From NCBI GenBank assembly GCA_032690845.1, contig CM064421.1, positions 41,654,963 through 41,718,962 of the forward strand: 64,000 nucleotides of DNA. Direction: 5' to 3'. Shown here in pieces: positions 11,068 through 23,091 of the stretch. This DNA is from Eleusine coracana subsp. coracana. Its lineage: Eukaryota; Streptophyta; Magnoliopsida; Poales; Poaceae. The notes below the pieces were generated by a model. It did no database searches. It was not told the origin of the DNA and saw only the letters and a program-made list of their open reading frames with translations. Position 1 is the first letter of the stretch. Each line of letters starts with the position of its first letter. The position numbers and the translations under genes were made by a program.

Positions 11068-12413
11068 GCCGGCTGCCACGTGAAACACACCAAGGCCTGC
11101 TTGTGCTTGGCCGCCAGTTTTTGTTCGGTGGCGCGCGCCGGCTGATGGGATTGGATCGGATCATCGGACCGGGCAGGGGGCTGGGCTCCCGCTTCGACGC
11201 ATTTTGCTCGTTAACGTTTTCCGCGCCGTGCCGTCGCGGAGCGTCTGGCCTGCGCGCCCAAACCCGGAACGCTCCAAGCCGAAACGGAAGGAGCGGAAAA
11301 CGACGCCTGTTGCCCGAGTCAGCACGGAATTCCCTCTCACCCTCGAAACGAACTCACGAGTTTTTATTACCTCGTCCGGCTGCAGGTGGCGCGCGTGTTC
11401 GTCGCCGCTGACGGGTGGGGCGCTCGTCACGCGACGCGAAACGGCCGGTGGCGATGGCGTAAAGGCTGCTTGCTGCCGTTCCGTCCCGGTGCGTGCCCCA
11501 CCTCGCAACTACCCCAGTTAATGCGGGTCCGCTCCGACCGACACCTACCACGGGCTCGGCGCCACGGCGGTTCGGCGCGAGCAGCGATGGATGATCGTGA
11601 GGCCAATGGCCGCCGTATGCGGTCGACGCGCCCATCCATCAATCTCGGCCGTTCGCAGACCGGGCCCGAGCCGTCAAAGTTTAGCGGTGGGTGACCCACA
11701 TGTCGGAGGATTTGAGATTTAAACATGACTGACTTAATTGTCGCAGAGTAATCAGGACTTACTTAAAAAGCTGCCTTGCTCGGTAAGACCGTAACGGCAG
11801 GGGCATTTCTGTTTCTCTTTGAACGAATGGGTCAATGCTAAATTGTCGCGCGAGCACAGTTATCGGCCGGTACCGAAAGCACAAAGCGTGTGTATCAAAA
11901 ATAGCACAAAGCGTTTTCACAAAAAGACTGAAAGAAAAGCACAAAATCGTGACTCTGATTGGTGGGTCTGTCTCGGTTTCTCCCCTAAGTCCAGCATCAG
12001 CAGTAGTAGCAACTTCCGCATCAGTGCCAACAATTCCACGTAGCTTTTGCTCAAAAAAAAAAAACAATTCCACGGAGCGAAACGAAACCCCGCGCGGCCT
12101 ACCCGCCGCATGACAAGCTTACAAACTGACAGGTGGGTCGAGGACCCACGCCTCAGCCTCACAGCTGCACATAGTCGTTAGATTTCTGGCGTGACCCCCG
12201 CCCGCGTCCTCCTCCCGCTCGCCTCTAGTTTCGCGAATCTTCCCCGCCCAGATCCGCCTCTCCTCCGCTTCACATCTCTCTCTCCTCGGCGGCTCTGTTG
12301 CATGTACTACTGCCACTAGCCTCTTCTCTTTCCTCTTCTCTGCCTGCTCTTCACTTCAGGCAAGCGCCACCACCAGAGACAAAAACAACTTTGGGGCAGA
12401 AAAATATACGGCA

Positions 12414-12421
12414 AAACCCTA
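12414..12421 (+). promoter_or_regulatory. Telo-box (AAACCCTA) upstream of the ALKBH10-like start
   Basis: The octamer AAACCCTA lies 70 bp before the proposed ATG, in the presumed 5' UTR or core promoter. Telo-boxes are common near transcription starts of plant genes for RNA and ribosome functions. It is a short motif and could be fortuitous. Confidence 0.35.
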
Positions 12422-12490
12422 GATCTCCCTGCCCGCTCGGCATTGCTGGCTGGGTTTGCGACTCTCTATGAGCGCGGGCCCACGGTGACG

Positions 12491-15400
12491 ATGGCCTCCG
12501 CTGCCGTCATCCCCTCCGCCGCCGGCGCCGTCGCCGCCGCGGCAGGCGAGCCCGCGGGCTGGCTCATGGACGAGCGCGACGGCTTCATCTCCTGGCTGCG
12601 CGGCGAGTTCGCGGCCTCCAACGCCATCATCGACCTCCTCCTCGTCCACCTCCGCACCTTCGGCGACCCGGGCGAGTACGACATCGTCGCAGCCGCCGTG
12701 CAGCAGCGCCGCCACCACTGGACGCCCGTGATCCACATGCAGCAGTTCTTCCCCGTCGCCGACGTCGCCTTCGCGCTCCAGCAGGCCGGGTGGCGCCGCC
12801 GCGCCGCGCCGCCGCAGGCGCTCGGTGCTGCCGCGTCGCCGTCCCCGCCGCCGCCGCCGCCACCTCGGCGCCAAGCGTTCTCGCCATCCCATCACTCCAA
12901 CCATCGCCATGGCGGCCACCACCGCGCTGATCATGCGCGCGGCGGGGGCGCAGTTGCGGCTGCTGGATCCGAGAAAGATGGTGAGATGAGATCTCTTCGT
13001 AAAATTGCGTGCTTTCCTATCCTTTTCTCTGTTACTCTCCTCCGAGTAGATGGTGGTGTAGTGCTTCTCTATTGTGGATCCTTAAAACGTCCGATCCATG
13101 GTCCATCGTAGCATTTCTGGTGTTGACTTACTAGTCTGCTAATGCTATTGGGAGCATATTTCTTTTACAATTGATTGATGATGCACTTCTTTCCAAATGC
13201 TTATTTCCATGTTGCTGTTAATGTACCCAATTCCCGTTGCTAAGGTGCAGCTTCGTTTTCTTCTGCATTTTGTATTTTAATTAACGTTGACTTCTTAAGG
13301 AAAGATTTGAGCGTTGCCTCCTGTGTAGTACTCTTCTATAGAATTTGCTGATCGGGAATGCCCAAAAGATACAGATAATGATATCCAAAAATAGCTTTTC
13401 AGCTCGCATGGATGCATAGCCATGTGAAAGTCATTTAGAATTGCTTCATATGGAAACATCCTAATTATGACTTATGTAAACATGCAATAATTGAAACTTA
13501 AATCTTGTGCTTACACCGCAACCGCCCTGCCATCACCTTACTCATTTATTGCTATTGTTCCCTCATGTCATGTAACTTGGACAAAGGTGACAAGCCCTGG
13601 GGTTTAAAACTAATTATCTCATGTGCTCTTCAATCTTTCTAGGACGTGAAGTTCATGTCAAAGAAGCGAAGGGTCTGAAAGAAGTGGAAAATATGGTCAA
13701 CACTAAAGGCTCGCAATTGGACTCTCCTCTTACAGATGGTACATAAGCACAAACTCACACATGCATCTGTACTATTTTTAATTTTCATTTGTTTAATGCT
13801 AGCTTTTGCATCGTAGTCTTTACTTATTCAGTGGAAAGTTTTGCTTGTTGAAAAAAATGAGATTCTAACTTACTCCCAACAATTATAAACATAGGGTCTC
13901 TTTATTGTTGTTAAATCAATGTTGATTATTATTATTAAGCTGCAGTGCCTGGTCTGCTATGTATAACTATGGAGAATTTAGTTCAGGTAACACTATTTTA
14001 TGTTCATTTATTGTGACAATTTTTGGTAGAGTATAAGATAGCTAAAACTGTGGCACATTTTTGCCAAAAGGACATGCCGCTCGGAATATTTCAAGCTGTA
14101 AGCAATTGCCAACAGATTTTTTAGTAGCCACCAATCAATACTGTGGTGCACCAACTGAAATTAGTCACAGTATTGTAGTTCGTGAGAACTTATCCATTTC
14201 AGTTTTCCGTTGACTGTAACAGTTTTATGCCTCTTCAGTTACAGCTGGATTATTTGTGAATGAATAACCAAACAGCATTATTGTGAATATGACCTGGCAT
14301 TGCTGACAAGACTATGTGGAGCAAATAGTTTCGTCCATCTCATGTGGACAATTGACTTATGGTTGCTGTTGAATTGTGATCATTCATTTGGCCATTGCTA
14401 GAATTAAAACCTCAATTTTCAGATGGCTGGAGATTAATGATGACAAATAAGACCTGAGCATATGACCTCCTTTCCTTCTGTTGAGTGGCAGAAGCTAGCA
14501 ACAAAATATTGACTACTTGAACAATTAACTGTTTTCCTTCTTTCTAATGTTCCCTGAATCATCGTTTGTTGTCATCAAATAAATGTGACCTTTTAGTGGA
14601 TGGAACAACTTTCTTCTGTTTCTAATCTGTGCCCTTGTGTTATACTTTTTGTAGGGGGAGAAAAGAACACCTCGGTTCAAACTGTATCTGGAGGAAGCGC
14701 TAAAGTGATTCCATGTTCCCCAGTAGAGCATTCAGCCAATGAAATTATTGATGGCAAGACGGTATGCCAGTCCAACAGATGACATTTTGAGTTTTGTATT
14801 ACAAGTCATCTTGAAATATCAAAATGTTATTTACTGCATTATCTTACACTGAGCATGCTGTTTTTTTTTTATTTGTAACTGTAGGTTAATTCTGTTGAAG
14901 GGCTTAAGGTTTATGAAGGGTTGGTAAGCATTATTGAGGCAAATAAGATTGTTTCTTTGATCAATGAAACAAAAGCTTCTTTCCGACGAGGAGGCCTTGA
15001 AGGTAATTTTATTTCTCAAAATATTTGCTTTTCCATTTTGGTGACCATTTTTTGCATAAGAGTAAGTCATGCTTGTGGCATCTGTTGTGAAATGTCTCTC
15101 TATTGTTTCACTTTTGTTATTTCCAATTTGAATCTACATTTAGCATCATATGATTGAGTAGATTAAATATGTTACCATTGTTGAGTTTTTTCCACCTTGG
15201 AAAGTTTCAGATTACAATGGTTTTTAAGCTTTCTTATTGGTGTTCAGCATCAGTGTTACAGAAAATTCTCAACTCTTTGACGTTTCTCTTGGCTTTTGTC
15301 ACATTTACTGTTATTTTACTTGATAAAGCAGCTGGGCAGACAGTTATAATTGGTAAAAGACCAATGAAGGGTCATGGAAGGGAAATTGTTCAGCTGGGTA

Positions 15401-16976
15401 TTCCTGTTATTGATGGCCCTCCAGATGATGAAAATCAGACAGGTAGTTCGATCTTGTACTGCCATAGCTATGGGTAATCTCATATTTTGATGAGAATTTT
15501 TTGTACTTTTAAATTTGAGTTCAGAGACAAGGGTGGAAGCTATTCCTGGGGTGCTGCATGATCTGTTTGATCACTTGTTTCAGCAGGAAATTATACCTTT
15601 CAAACCAGACTTTTGTGTTGTTGACTTTTTCAATGAGGTAATTGACTATTGTGATTCTTTAGTCTGAGAATGGACCATATGATTCAATGATGCTCTTTTT
15701 TTTTTCCTAGGGAGACTATTCTCATCCTCTCTACAGTCCTCCTTGGTATGGTAGACCTCTTTGTACGCTCTGCCTGACGGATTGTGATATGGTATTTGGC
15801 CGAGCTATTTATGGAGAACGAGGTGATCATAGAGGTCCTCTGAAGCTCTCACTCACAACTGGGTAACCCTTTTCCTTGTAATCTCTGTTTCCTGTTACAT
15901 GGTACTTCTGAATGAGGGGAGGAACTTTGATGTGTTTTAATGGAAGACAAGTCTCTGATGTGTCATGACTCATTTTAATTTTTCCTTAATTTTGGGAATA
16001 GAAGGCAAAAGATATAAGTGCCCAAGTATTATGTCAACAAACATTGTTAGGTACTATGTTTGTTTTGGGCTGCGCGTCTCTTGTTTTTAATTTATTTTGC
16101 TTTATCACATTGACTGTACCTGAATGGTCAATGGTCAAATCAGATGACAATATGTAATATTTATTGATCAAATGTTCTGAATTTCTTTCCTGTTCTGTTA
16201 ACTGCAGGTCTCTTCTACTAGTGCAAGGGAGAAGTGCTGATTTCGCGAAGCGAGCTATTCCTGCTACACGTAAGCAGCGGATCCTGCTACATTTTGGGAA
16301 GTCTGTTGCAAGAAAGAATATCCCATCTGAAGTTGCTTCACGCTTTACTCCTCCATTAACACCTCCTCCTATGCCCTGGGGTTCATCATCAAAGCCGGGT
16401 AACGTTTCGCGTCATCCTGCGAGTCCAAAACCATTTGGATATGCTCCTGCCAGCAGTGTACTTCCTGCACCAGTTGTTGGACCTCATCATGTCCCTCCAA
16501 CTGATGGAATGCAGCCGTTATTTGTAGCGCCTGCTCCTGTTGCTCCTGCAGCCATACCTTTTCCACCAGCTGTCCCATTGCCAAACACAACAGCAGCTTG
16601 GATGTCAGAAGCTACACCAAGGCCTGCTCCCTCGCGATTCCCTGGGCCAGGTACAGGGGTCTTCCTTCCTCCAGGAGCAAACCACCACCCACTGCCTCAT
16701 CAGATGACTCATGCTCATGCTGAACCTCTCTCTCCACAAGGTTCAACTGCTTACCCGCATAGCAAGGGCACCAGTACTGAGATGGCTAATGGTAATCTTT
16801 CTCCCAAGAGCTCGCCGGCAAAAAAATCTATTACAACTGAGAAACCAGAATGCAATGGGACCTCAAATGGTGGTGGCAGCTTTGTGAATGCAAAGCCAGG
16901 TGTAGGTAAGGAGCAGCAGAATGGTGGTATGAAGAATGCCGGGAACAGCAAGGTCCAACCAAATGCCTCTAAATAG
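12491..16976 (+). CDS. ALKBH10-like AlkB-fold protein (plant 2OG-oxygenase family, proline-rich C-terminus)
   Basis: About 651 residues in eight exons: 12491-12980, 13643-13738, 14655-14761, 14885-15002, 15332-15442, 15525-15637, 15711-15862 and 16208-16976; phases all close. Plant ALKBH10 proteins include the mRNA m6A demethylase ALKBH10B. Here residues 20-105 (DERDGFISWLRGEFAASNAI, later HMQQFFPV and FALQQAGW) match the conserved N-terminal module, about 255-425 form the AlkB-like fold, and the rest is a Pro/Ala-rich tail. The stretch that should hold the HxD/HxE motif reads HPLYSPPWYGRP (350-361), with W357 and G359 at the expected ligand positions; the distal ligand site reads FAKRAIP with R411 in place of His. 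R420 (KQRILLHF) could still bind 2OG. It may therefore be a non-catalytic paralogue of the At1g14710 type. An in-frame ATG at 12443 would add 16 residues; I prefer 12491 (MASAAV). Confidence 0.85.
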
Positions 16977-17510
16977 AGGGAAAGCATAGTACATAGACAA
17001 CAACAAAAGAAGAGATGAGGAAATTTCAAATTTTCGGACCATGATACTGCGGGAGGATGCTGAGCTTTACTGTGGTTTTTCAGGGGCAACTTTCTTATCC
17101 TTCAGAAGAAGCCAAAAGCCTTGATGTAAAAAAAAGTTCCTAAAATCAAATGCTATCTTAAAATTTTGTAGCTGCTCTGTTGCAGAACTCGATTTATCAT
17201 GCTGCCTTTAGTTTGCTGCGATGATGAGCTCTAGATATCCCGTAGCGTGTTATTTGGGCAGGAATACCATTTCTGATGTGCTTTCTATGTTAAACTATAC
17301 CAACAAAACGCATCAGAAATGGAAGAGGAAGCAAAACTTCTTGCATACTGATCCCTGGTAGTCTTGTGAGCCTTACATTTTGAACGTGAAGGCATCCGAT
17401 GTGAAGTTTGCATTTACTGGATCATCTTCCATCCACATTGATGACCCGGTTAGTGCTAACTTCAGCAGATTGTGCATCGTTATCAGACTTTCGTATGCCT
17501 CGATGGATTC
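16977..17510 (+). other. Probable 3' UTR and downstream flank of the ALKBH10-like gene
   Basis: The T-rich sequence after the TAG stop at 16974-16976 is interrupted at 17511 by the target site of the solo LTR. I see no open frame of interest and no exact polyadenylation site can be assigned. Confidence 0.5.
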
Positions 17511-20235
17511 ATATCTGTGACATTCCTTCCGGATAATCAGGATCGAGAATAGGAGAACACTCGATAAAGCGAGTTATAATAGCATATATATATTCATATA
17601 AATTTGGATTATATTATATCATGGTATAATACAACTAGTTTTTCGGAAACAAACAAGAGTTTTACAGTGAAAAAATATTTATTACAATAAAAGAGTTTAA
17701 AAACTTAAACGATAGTTGTTTGACAACATGAGGTTTTATTCTACTAACTTCACTATGTTTTTTAAGCACGGTTGTCTTCTATTTTTCAGGGGACGTGATA
17801 CGCTCTCACTGAATAGAACTTCCTTCCAGAAATTGTCCTTCTCCCGACATGTTCTCGGACCAGCCATATGGATATGGCTCACCACCTGAAAACATTATGG
17901 GCAAAGCCCTGAGTATCTAATATACTCCGTAAGATTGATCCGTCAACATGTCTCGCTAAGATCGACACCTAGAATACATAGCCCTTTGGCTGGTGCGTTG
18001 ACTCAGATTTGCGAAAGCAACATTAATAGTGAATTTCTACTTTCAAATTTTAGCTCAAGATTATGTTTATTAATAATAAGGTTTGCATCCTGCAACTACT
18101 GCAATCATGTTTTGCAAGCAAGAATTATTTAACTCATCCAACTCTTCTCTTCTCATTACTCTCGATTATCTCCGTTATGACGAGCGATCAAGTGATACTC
18201 ATTGCTGCGAGCGACAACGATTCGAACCAATTTCACCAGTTGGGTAAAACCCGACGACATGATACATACGCACCGCATTGGTCGTATATGACAACTTTTC
18301 CCACTAACCCCAACCAGAGGTCGATCCGTTTCTAACTTCTGTGTGAATATGAAAACCCCACGTGATACCCGTCCCAGACGTTATCCGTGAGCAACCACCA
18401 TTTCCCTCCCGTGAGACTTTAATCTCACTAACAGCCAAAAAAAGAAAGTTGACTACGTCCTACCACTGAGATAGTTAGGGTACATCAACTTACTAGGTCC
18501 CATAAACCAGTATGTAGATCGGTACTGTTCAATACTTGCTCCCTAGACCACAACGGGGTCCTAATTCGACACGGACAGGGCTACTACCTTGCAAGACCCA
18601 GTCTTTGCCCTTTACTCTACGAGGCCTGTCTGGTCTCATTATCATCATCTACTTTCATTTAGATTCTCAATAATCTCAATCAACTTAAAGCCTCCATGCT
18701 TTAAGATTATCCTATATAGTGCTACCGATATTCCTACGACATAAACATAGCGCCTATCGTGTTACATGTACCTGTATAGCATAAAGACATCATAGGATAT
18801 GGTAGTGATGCAGATGAATGTCAATCAATTTCTGGAACCTAATGCACAATCATGACTCATCTAACTCTGATAAAAGAAAGAATTTTAAAACATAGGTGGG
18901 ATGCACCGAGGCTTGCCTTGGGGTTCGTTTGGATACGACGATGCGGGTGCAGGGTCGGTCTCGACGATCACCCCCTCAGGTCCACTCTCGACAGGCTGCT
19001 CGATGATCTCAGGTCCTATACATTTCGTCGATACATCGCAAGATAGTGCTAGCGATGCATGAATGCGAAATGCAATAGTTGAAATAATGGTTGATACAAT
19101 GATAAACAAGATATTAATTATTCTTGTCTCAAGTATTTCCTTCTAATTAAGAGTGATTAGGTCAATTAATGAAAAGGGATTAACATGCTTTAATCAAAGT
19201 TAATTTTTCTTAATTACCCTATTTAAATATAAATTAAATCTATTACAAAATAAACATTAATTCAGGAAATACTAAATTATTTAACAATTAAAAGGGATTT
19301 TAAATACTCAATTAAATGTTTAAAAATCATGGAAAATAAATATTAAATTTTATTTTATAAAGGGGTAGAGAAAATTATTTGAAACCTAACAAAATTAACC
19401 CTATAATTTTAGGAGGTCTAAAACTATGGTTATAATTTTTCAAAACCCTAGAATTATTTTAAAGGAAAAGAAATCCCGGAAGCGGAAATGGGCCACTTTA
19501 TCTCGGCCTTATGGGCCACTCAGCGGGCCATCCGCACTGGTGCGGCCCAGTAGCCCAGCTCCAGGGAGCTCGAGCTGGAACTCGCACGCGCGCGCGGCGG
19601 CTCTGCCGTTGCGGCGAGCGCTCGCTCCCGGCACTGCTCGGCCAGCCGAGCGCATGGACGGGACGACGCTGCAAAGAGGAGGCAAAGGAGAAGCCGACGA
19701 CGACGGGTGGCTCACCGAAACAGTGACGACGGTAGGCGGCGGCAACAGAGCTCGACTTGGGCGGCGAGGAAAACTGGGATCACGACTCACTCTCCAACGG
19801 AAACTACCCCGGGACCGAGGAGGAAAACGGTTTCAATTCGTGGTCACGGCGATGAGGCTTTAATCGACGGCCATGGCGGGATGTTGGGAGCAATGGCTTG
19901 GCCAGGGAGCCGACGGCGACGGGCGAAGCTCGAGCTCGGGCTCGTGTCGTCGAAGGCGGAGGAGAAACAGAGGAGGGAAACCAGGAGCGAGAGAAAAGAG
20001 AAATGAGAAAGAGCCGGGGGGGGGGGGGGGGGGGGGGTAACCCCCGACGAGCGGCGGCGGGCCCCGGGCGCAGGGCGGTGCCGTGCTGCATGGCACCCCC
20101 TCACGTGCGCGCCAGCGCTTCCCCGACGCTGAGAGCTGAAGACTGACGGGTGGGGCCTACGGGTCCCACAGCACAGTAAAGGTAAATAATAAAAAAAATT
20201 TCAAAAAGCTAAAAATACAGGGCTGTCACAATATC
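17511..20235 (-). mobile_element. Solo LTR (about 2.7 kb) with 5-bp target duplication
   Basis: The element spans 17516-20230. It begins TGTGACATTCC and ends GGGCTGTCACA, so the ends are TG...CA within the inverted repeat TGTGACA/TGTCACA. The 5-bp direct repeat ATATC flanks it at 17511-17515 and 20231-20235. No internal domain, primer-binding site or second LTR copy is visible, which fits a solo LTR left by recombination. Orientation is inferred from the end TGTGACAGCCCTG read on the minus strand, which resembles long-LTR grass retrotransposons. A G22 homopolymer lies at 20016-20037. GC-rich open frames at 19426-20146 are uninformative. Confidence 0.8.
20016..20037. repeat. Poly-G tract (G22)
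   Basis: Twenty-two consecutive G inside the solo LTR. Its length is uncertain because homopolymers are prone to sequencing and replication slippage. On the minus strand it makes a C tract within polypyrimidine sequence. Confidence 0.9.
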
Positions 20236-20473
20236 TGCTTGTTTGACCTGAATGAATGATTGTCCAGTTAATGGCGTGCTTACGACTCCCTCGGCGAAGA
20301 ATTCTGCTGAAGTGATGAACAAATTGCACGTGCCAGTGAAGAAATTGATTAAACTATGATCAGTGGAACTCCAGTCACTGTTACCCTACAATGGCGGCAC
20401 ACGTCAGGAAATCAACAACCTAATCATACATCATCATGTCACAGCTGACACGGCACAGCACCAGCGGCAACGA

Positions 20474-23091
20474 TCAGAGTGCGGAGTCCGCGCCGCCGCG
20501 CGGCCGGTGCCGCCTGCCGCCGCGTCTGCGCGACGACGCCCTGGCGTCGCCGGACGGGAGGAACGCCGGGGCCTCCGCGCCGACGCGGCACTCGGGCAGC
20601 GGCGCGGGGTACCGGAGCCGGTCGTAGCAGTAGCCGTACGTCATGTACCGCGCGCGGAACGCCTCCATCGCCGACCGCTGCGCAAGCGACATCGCGGCGG
20701 CGCCGCCACCGTCCGGGCACGCCGGCATGTCGACGGTCGTGGCGCAGCCGCGGAGCGCGAGGTCGGTGAACTCGGCGACGTAGGGCGCGTACTTGTAGTC
20801 CACCTTGTAACGGCCGCCCGAAGTGGCCCAGCTGGAGCCGTCCCAGATGGTGGCGTACAGCGACATGGGCTTGGACGGGAACTGTGCGCCCATGGACTCC
20901 GTTCTCACCACCTCCCTGATCGGCGTCTCGTCGACGTAGAATCTGCAGGTCGGGAGCAAAAATGTCAGTGATCGATTCTGCTCTACGTTTGAATATGTCA
21001 GTACATTACAATACATTGTTATCCAAGTATTCCCAATAAACTTCAAGGATCAGAAACTTTCGTTGTGAGTAATGAAATCATCACTTTGAATAAACAGCAC
21101 AGTTAACCCAGCTTTTGAACCATGAATGACTACATAGGCACTAGTGTGTTGAAATCATCACTTTGAATAAACTTTCGTTGAGTACCATTTTATTTACAGG
21201 CATTTCAAGTCAAGCGGTTTGCACTTTGGCTCGAGTTTTCAGAAAGTTGAGGCTTTGGGATCGAAGATAATGATGCTGTTCTTATCATGGAAAAAAAAAC
21301 GCACGGCTTTGAGACCTTTAACTTTTCCAATCTCCATGCTACCAAGAAATCAAAAGTGTGGCTGTGAATTTTGCAGGATATGGGGGGAAAAGCGGGCGGG
21401 AAACGCAATTATGCAAGTAAAGGCGGCATGCGGTTCTTGGTGGGACGATCAGAGATAAGAGTTCATGCACATGTTGTGATGGATGTTCAGGACCTAGTGG
21501 TGGGTGCTACTGTAGACTGTAGTAGGAAAAAAAAAAGGACCACTTGGGATGTTAACATTTCACATGAACCTGTATGTATGCACAGGAAGCATCTGGGGTT
21601 CGCAGCAGCAACCAATGACCCGGAATGAGGCAGAACCTGAACCGAGTCAAGAAAGATGAGAAAAGCTCGCATGACAAGGAAAGTCCAGTGCGTAGAGGAA
21701 CCATCATTGACAAAGATATCGATGGTTTGGTGCGCAGAAGCTTACTCCTATACATACTGGGCAGTTCTGGTATTAGGCTTTCCACTGCACTATGATTTGT
21801 GTACCCTTTGTGGCAAGGCGATCTACTCAATTTCGGGGCCTCAGGACTTGACATGATTAAAGTGGCAGGAGGCAAAGGAATCTACGAGCTGTAAAGAAGA
21901 AGAGGCCAATATCTCTCAATCATGATTCATGACCCCCAAAAAAAAAACATAAGGAGGGAGACTAACGGATCAAGCAAATAAATAGGATTATAAGTTGCTC
22001 TAGTACACCGTAGTAGAAGAGAGTGAAAGCACAATCAGACCACCCATACGTGATACTGTTCAGTACTAGGAGCAGTGTAGCGCCATGAAGAAGAACGTTA
22101 CGTACTGACACACTCACACTTCGGCATCAAATTAAAGGGTACAACAACCTTTTATCCCTTAGACATAGATGCTTGGGAGTAATTAGGTTTCGAATAGCGA
22201 AGTTCTCCTTCACACACACACACTAAAATCTGCTAACTTGTATCATGATTCACAAGTTGAGTAGTGAATGTAGTAATATGAATGGTTTTATTATTGGTGA
22301 GAAGGAGAAGAGATGTGGGTTTCTGTTCTTACACGATCCTGTCACTGCTCCATCGGATGGCGTACTGGTGCAAGTCCTCCGTGGGATCGAACCAGAGGCC
22401 GTACCGCTCCTCCCGTCCGGCCGCCGTGCTGCCGTTGCCGTACACGTTGGTCTGCACCCGCCACTCCCGCCCGCGCACGTTCCCCAGGAACTCGAAGTCC
22501 AGCTCGTCGTGCGTCCGCTCGTACACGTCCCCGTTCGACATCTGCATCGCGTTTCGTTTCGCGTCATCCAACATAGATTGTTTTCACTTGGTCAGACACG
22601 CCAACAGAAAGAACGTCGAGTAGTACAAACGCAACGCAACAATGGTGTGGGTGCTCACGTAGAAGGCGACGACGACGCCGGCGGTGTGGTCGGCGGGCAG
22701 CTTGATGCGGGCGCTGAAGAAGCCGTGGAGGTACGCGTGCCGGGACGCGAACCCGGCGCCTGCGCAAACAATGGAACAGAGCAACAACGAGATGAGTGAG
22801 TGAGACCCAATTCAACGAACGAACTGGGCAAGATGGGTAACTATATGTCGATCAGGCAAAGAAAGAAACAGAGGCGAGAGGGCTGTTGAGACCTGTTCTC
22901 TCGTCGAGGGAGATGTGCACCCGCTTGCCGCCGCCGTGGAGCGCGAGATTGGAGTCGCCGAACAGCTGCGTGTACCCCTCCACGAAGGAGAGCGCCGTTG
23001 CCCGGCGGAGAAGCTGCTCCTGCTCCCCCGCGGCACGCGCGCAGAGCATCAAGAGGACGGCCGCGAAGCACAACAAGGAGGAGCAAGCCAT
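20474..23091 (-). CDS. Xyloglucan endotransglucosylase/hydrolase, group III (XTH27/28/30-like)
   Basis: A GH16 enzyme of about 325 residues that cuts and re-joins or hydrolyses xyloglucan in the cell wall. Four exons (minus): 22893-23091, 22659-22759, 22333-22541 and 20474-20942, phases closed. Residues 1-22 (MACSSLLCFAAVLLMLCARA) are a clear signal peptide. The catalytic motif HDELDFEFLG is at 111-120, with nucleophile E113 and acid/base E117; Leu instead of the common Ile is allowed. The substrate-side strands MSLYATIWDGSSWATSGGRYKVDY and the XET C-terminal CYDRLRYP...PEC follow. The C-terminal tail is basic and serine-rich. The long GDSNLALHGGGKRV N-terminal region and YMTYGYCYD block favour group III, whose members include hydrolases (XTH31-type) and transglucosylases; activity cannot be told from sequence. 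The gene converges on the ALKBH10-like gene, with the solo LTR between them. Confidence 0.93.

Larger units (their letters stand above)
7350..12490. other. Gene-free interval, about 5.1 kb
   Basis: This lies between the divergent dioxygenase (-) and ALKBH10-like (+) genes, so both ends must carry promoters. It contains the foldback element at 7617-8806, an AT-rich stretch ending in a Helitron-like terminus near 9691, a CATGTG microsatellite, a C25A11 tract at 11032-11067, and GC-rich sequence rising toward the ALKBH10-like gene. Open frames at 10714-11730 are GC-driven and mutually overlapping on both strands; none resembles a protein family. Confidence 0.6.

Noticed and set aside
10714..11730. 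Several overlapping open frames on both strands (up to 204 codons)
   Set aside because: They arise from GC-rich sequence with few stops, overlap each other in all frames, cross the C25 tract and resemble no protein family.
12443..12490. Upstream in-frame ATG of the ALKBH10-like gene
   Set aside because: It would add a 16-residue leader with no family similarity; the ATG at 12491 gives the family-like MASAAV start. Kept only as an alternative.
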